A stretch of 64,000 nucleotides of DNA from NCBI RefSeq assembly GCF_002295105.1, contig NZ_NSGH01000008.1:1-64000 (forward strand). The letters are read 5' to 3'. Shown in pieces: positions 62,001 through 64,000 of this stretch. Position numbers and translations under genes: made by a program. Position 1 is the stretch's first letter; each line of letters begins with the position of its first letter. The stretch comes from Salimicrobium humidisoli. GTDB lineage: Bacteria; Bacillota; Bacilli; Bacillales; Halobacillaceae. The notes beneath the pieces were generated by a model. The model saw nothing but the letters and a program-made list of their open reading frames with translations, had not been told where the DNA came from and searched no databases.

Positions 62001-62008
62001 GCTATCAT
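61979..62008 (+). promoter_or_regulatory. SigA-type promoter for uppS-cdsA-dxr
   Basis: TTGGCA (61979-61984), 18-base spacer, then TATCAT (62003-62008) with TG before it (TGCTATCAT). The -35 lies in the terminator of frr. The leader to uppS is about 70 bases. Confidence 0.55.
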
Positions 62009-62082
62009 ATGTGGTAGTTTTGTTAGGAAGGGATAACGCTTATCCGAATTACATATAGTGAATTAAGAAAAGGATGGTATCC

Positions 62083-62850
62083 ATGCCACTAAATCTTCCA
62101 TTTATAAATCGGAGAGATCCGAAGCCGGAAGCAGAAACAGAAATTGATATGACAAATATACCAAAACATATAGCAATTATAATGGATGGAAATGGCCGCT
62201 GGGCAAAGGATAAAGGGTTGCCGAGAATTGCCGGTCATAAAGAAGGTATGGACGTTGTGAAGAAAGTGGTCCGGCATGCTTCGGATCTCGGGGTCGAAGT
62301 ATTGACCCTTTACGCATTTTCTACGGAGAACTGGAAGCGGCCAAAAAAAGAAGTCGATTTTCTTATGAAACTGCCGGTCGATTTTTTACAGACGTATCTT
62401 CCGGAACTGGTTGAAAATAACATACGGGTCCAGACGATCGGTACGAAAGATCTTCTTCCGAAACATACTCAAAAAGCTGTGGATGAAGCTATTCATCGCA
62501 CGGAAAACAATACAGGCATGGTGCTTAACTTCGCTTTGAATTACGGGAGCAGAAATGAAATCGTGGAAGTGACGCGGATGCTTGCGTCCAAAGTGGAGGA
62601 AGGGGAGCTTACGGCCGACAGCATCACCGAGGAAACGTTCAACTCCTATTTATACACCTCCCATCTCTGTGAGCCCGATCTGCTTATCCGGACGAGCGGG
62701 GAGCAGCGGTTAAGTAATTTTCTGCTTTGGCAGCTGGCTTATGCGGAGTTCTGGTTTACAGAGGTTTACTGGCCTTCGTTCACAGAATATACGTTGAACG
62801 AAGCCATTATCAATTATCAAAATCGAAAGCGTCGGTACGGCGGCGTGTAA
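62083..62850 (+). CDS. uppS: Undecaprenyl diphosphate synthase
   Basis: UppS builds the C55 lipid carrier for cell-wall synthesis by adding eight isoprene units in cis. The 255-residue product has the catalytic HIAIIMDGNGRWAKDKGLPR with Asp35, the AFSTENWKRP segment and the C-terminal DLLIRTSGEQRLSNFLLWQLAYAEF, seen as DLLIRTSGEQRLSNFLLWQL. ATG 62083 is favoured over 62074 because AAAAGGATGG is spaced from it. It is 11 bases from cdsA. Confidence 0.97.
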   Translation: MPLNLPFINRRDPKPEAETEIDMTNIPKHIAIIMDGNGRWAKDKGLPRIAGHKEGMDVVKKVVRHASDLGVEVLTLYAFSTENWKRPKKEVDFLMKLPVDFLQTYLPELVENNIRVQTIGTKDLLPKHTQKAVDEAIHRTENNTGMVLNFALNYGSRNEIVEVTRMLASKVEEGELTADSITEETFNSYLYTSHLCEPDLLIRTSGEQRLSNFLLWQLAYAEFWFTEVYWPSFTEYTLNEAIINYQNRKRRYGGV

Positions 62851-62861
62851 GGTGTGGTTAG

Positions 62862-63653
62862 ATGAAACAGCGTACTGTAACAGCGATTATTGCAGGTTTG
62901 ATATTTATACCTATCGTTCTGCTTGGCGGAACTTTATTTACTTTGTTTGTATATTTACTGGCAAGTATAGCTATATTCGAACTTATGAGAATGAAGAAAA
63001 TTGCAAGATATTCCGTGTCTTCGCTCATTATACTGCTATTTATGTGGGCACTGATGTTACCGGAAATAAACTCCTATGAACTGAGCTCTTTTGTAACGAA
63101 GGCTGAGCTATCGCTGGTGACGGTCCTGCTTCTTTTGAGTTACACTGTCCTCGTAAATAACAAATTCACCTTCGATGATGCAGGATTTCTTCTTATTTCA
63201 GCCGTCTACGTCGGAATGGGATTTTATTACCTGATCGAGACGAGAATCGAGGGAGGACTTGATTACGTATTTTATGCCCTGTTCGTCGTTTGGGCTACTG
63301 ATACCGGGGCGTATGTATTCGGACGTATGTTCGGGAAAAGGAAGTTATGGCCTAAAATCAGCCCGAAAAAAACGGTGGAAGGTGCTCTCGGAGGTGTAGT
63401 ACTTGCCTGCATCACCGCAGTCATTTTTCAGATATTCCATCCACTCCATTCATCCATGTTTATACTTATCGCCGTAACGATTCTCATTTCTGTAGCCGGT
63501 CAGATCGGCGACCTGGTGGAATCAGCTTTCAAACGTCATTACTTAGTCAAAGACTCGGGGAATATTCTGCCGGGCCACGGAGGAGTGCTGGATCGTTTCG
63601 ACAGCCTCATCTTTATGCTTCCGGTTTTGCATCTGATTAATTTTATACCATAA
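62862..63653 (+). CDS. cdsA: Phosphatidate cytidylyltransferase
   Basis: CdsA makes CDP-diacylglycerol, the branch point for phospholipids. The 263-residue protein has about eight membrane spans and the family signature near the C terminus, HGGVLDRFDSLIFMLP (about residues 237-252), plus KDSGNILPG before it. ATG 62862 follows the uppS stop. The uppS-cdsA-dxr order is conserved. Confidence 0.96.
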   Translation: MKQRTVTAIIAGLIFIPIVLLGGTLFTLFVYLLASIAIFELMRMKKIARYSVSSLIILLFMWALMLPEINSYELSSFVTKAELSLVTVLLLLSYTVLVNNKFTFDDAGFLLISAVYVGMGFYYLIETRIEGGLDYVFYALFVVWATDTGAYVFGRMFGKRKLWPKISPKKTVEGALGGVVLACITAVIFQIFHPLHSSMFILIAVTILISVAGQIGDLVESAFKRHYLVKDSGNILPGHGGVLDRFDSLIFMLPVLHLINFIP

Positions 63654-63667
63654 TTAGGAGCGTTGTT

Positions 63668-64000
63668 ATGAAAAATATTGCACTTTTAGGAGCGACCGGA
63701 TCAATAGGAGAACAGACACTGGAAGTGATCCGGCAGCACAAAGATAAGTTTTCCGTTTTCGCTTTAGCTTTCGGAACGAATGCCGGTAAAGCGATTCCTA
63801 TGATAAGGGAATTCGAACCCGAAGCGGTGGTGACCGCGGACGAAGAAACACGGCGGAAAGTGTTCGAAGCTACTTCCCATAAAAACATCATGGTCGGTTC
63901 AGAAGGCATGGTTGCGGTTGCGAAAGATCCCGGTGCCGACGTTTTCGTCAATGCGGTGATGGGAAGTATCGGTCTTCCGGCCACCCTCGAAGCTATCCGG
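63668..64000 (+). CDS. dxr: 1-deoxy-D-xylulose 5-phosphate reductoisomerase, 5' part
   Basis: Dxr makes MEP, the committed step of non-mevalonate isoprenoid synthesis and the source of precursors used by UppS. The 111 codons in the window start MKNIALLGATGSIGEQTLEVI, with the NADPH-binding GATGSIGEQTL, and reach NAVMGSIGLPATLEAIR before the right edge. The product is truncated only by the window. ATG 63668 follows AGGAGCG, about 15 bases after cdsA. Confidence 0.95.
   Translation, partial: MKNIALLGATGSIGEQTLEVIRQHKDKFSVFALAFGTNAGKAIPMIREFEPEAVVTADEETRRKVFEATSHKNIMVGSEGMVAVAKDPGADVFVNAVMGSIGLPATLEAIR

Noticed and set aside
1-64000. Insertion sequences, prophage, CRISPR arrays, tRNA or rRNA genes
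   Set aside because: No transposase or phage genes, terminal inverted repeats, regularly spaced repeats or tRNA-like cloverleafs were noticed in the gaps; nearly all of the window is accounted for by conserved genes.

Overview
The window is a piece of a Bacillaceae (Firmicutes) chromosome. Its gene order is almost exactly that of the Bacillus subtilis rpmB-yloU-fakA ... smc-ftsY-ffh ... topA-xerC-hslVU-codY ... fla/che ... sigD-swrB-rpsB-tsf-pyrH-frr-uppS-cdsA-dxr arc, with strong GGAGG ribosome binding sites, frequent TTG/GTG starts and SigA-type promoters. Many proteins are Glu/Asp-rich (extreme in FtsY), which hints at a salt-tolerant or alkaliphilic lineage, but the genus cannot be fixed from the sequence alone.

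Layout. 1-340: rpmB on the minus strand with its terminator. 0.5-7.7 kb: yloU-fakA, then a convergent NCS2 purine permease, then sdaAB-sdaAA-recG. 7.8-11.4 kb: the fatty-acid/phospholipid operon fapR-plsX-fabD-fabG-acpP, headed by a FapR operator. 11.5-19.5 kb: rnc, an antisense DUF1128 gene, smc, ftsY, ylxM, ffh. 19.5-24.6 kb: rpsP, khpA, ylqD, rimM, trmD, rplS, lepB, rbgA, rnhB. 24.6-26.9 kb: ylqG-ylqH, a FliK-like/FlhB-tail-like pair. 27.1-36.3 kb: sucCD, dprA, topA, xerC, hslVU, codY. 36.7-58.7 kb: one long flagellar operon from flgB to sigD and swrB. 58.8 kb to the right edge: rpsB, tsf, pyrH, frr, uppS, cdsA and the 5' part of dxr.

How the genes work together. The left half builds membranes (FakA feeds exogenous fatty acids, FapR controls PlsX/FabD/FabG/ACP), targets proteins to them (Ffh, FtsY, LepB) and assembles ribosomes and tRNAs (RimM, TrmD, RbgA, L19, S16). 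The flagellar operon encodes rod, MS ring, C ring, the type III export gate, hook, the FlhF/FlhG placement pair and SigD. CodY, encoded just upstream, has a plausible binding site at the head of that operon.

Departures from the textbook order are the main points of interest. The FlhG-like protein lacks the MinD-type nucleotide-binding motifs although FlhF is intact. The cheB-cheA-cheW-cheC-cheD block usually found between flhG and sigD is absent. trmFO is absent between topA and xerC. A purine permease sits between fakA and sdaAB, and a DUF1128 gene lies antisense between rnc and smc. FtsY has a Glu/Pro-rich N-terminal domain of about 125 residues. No mobile element, CRISPR array, tRNA or rRNA was found, and I see no wholly new multi-gene system.
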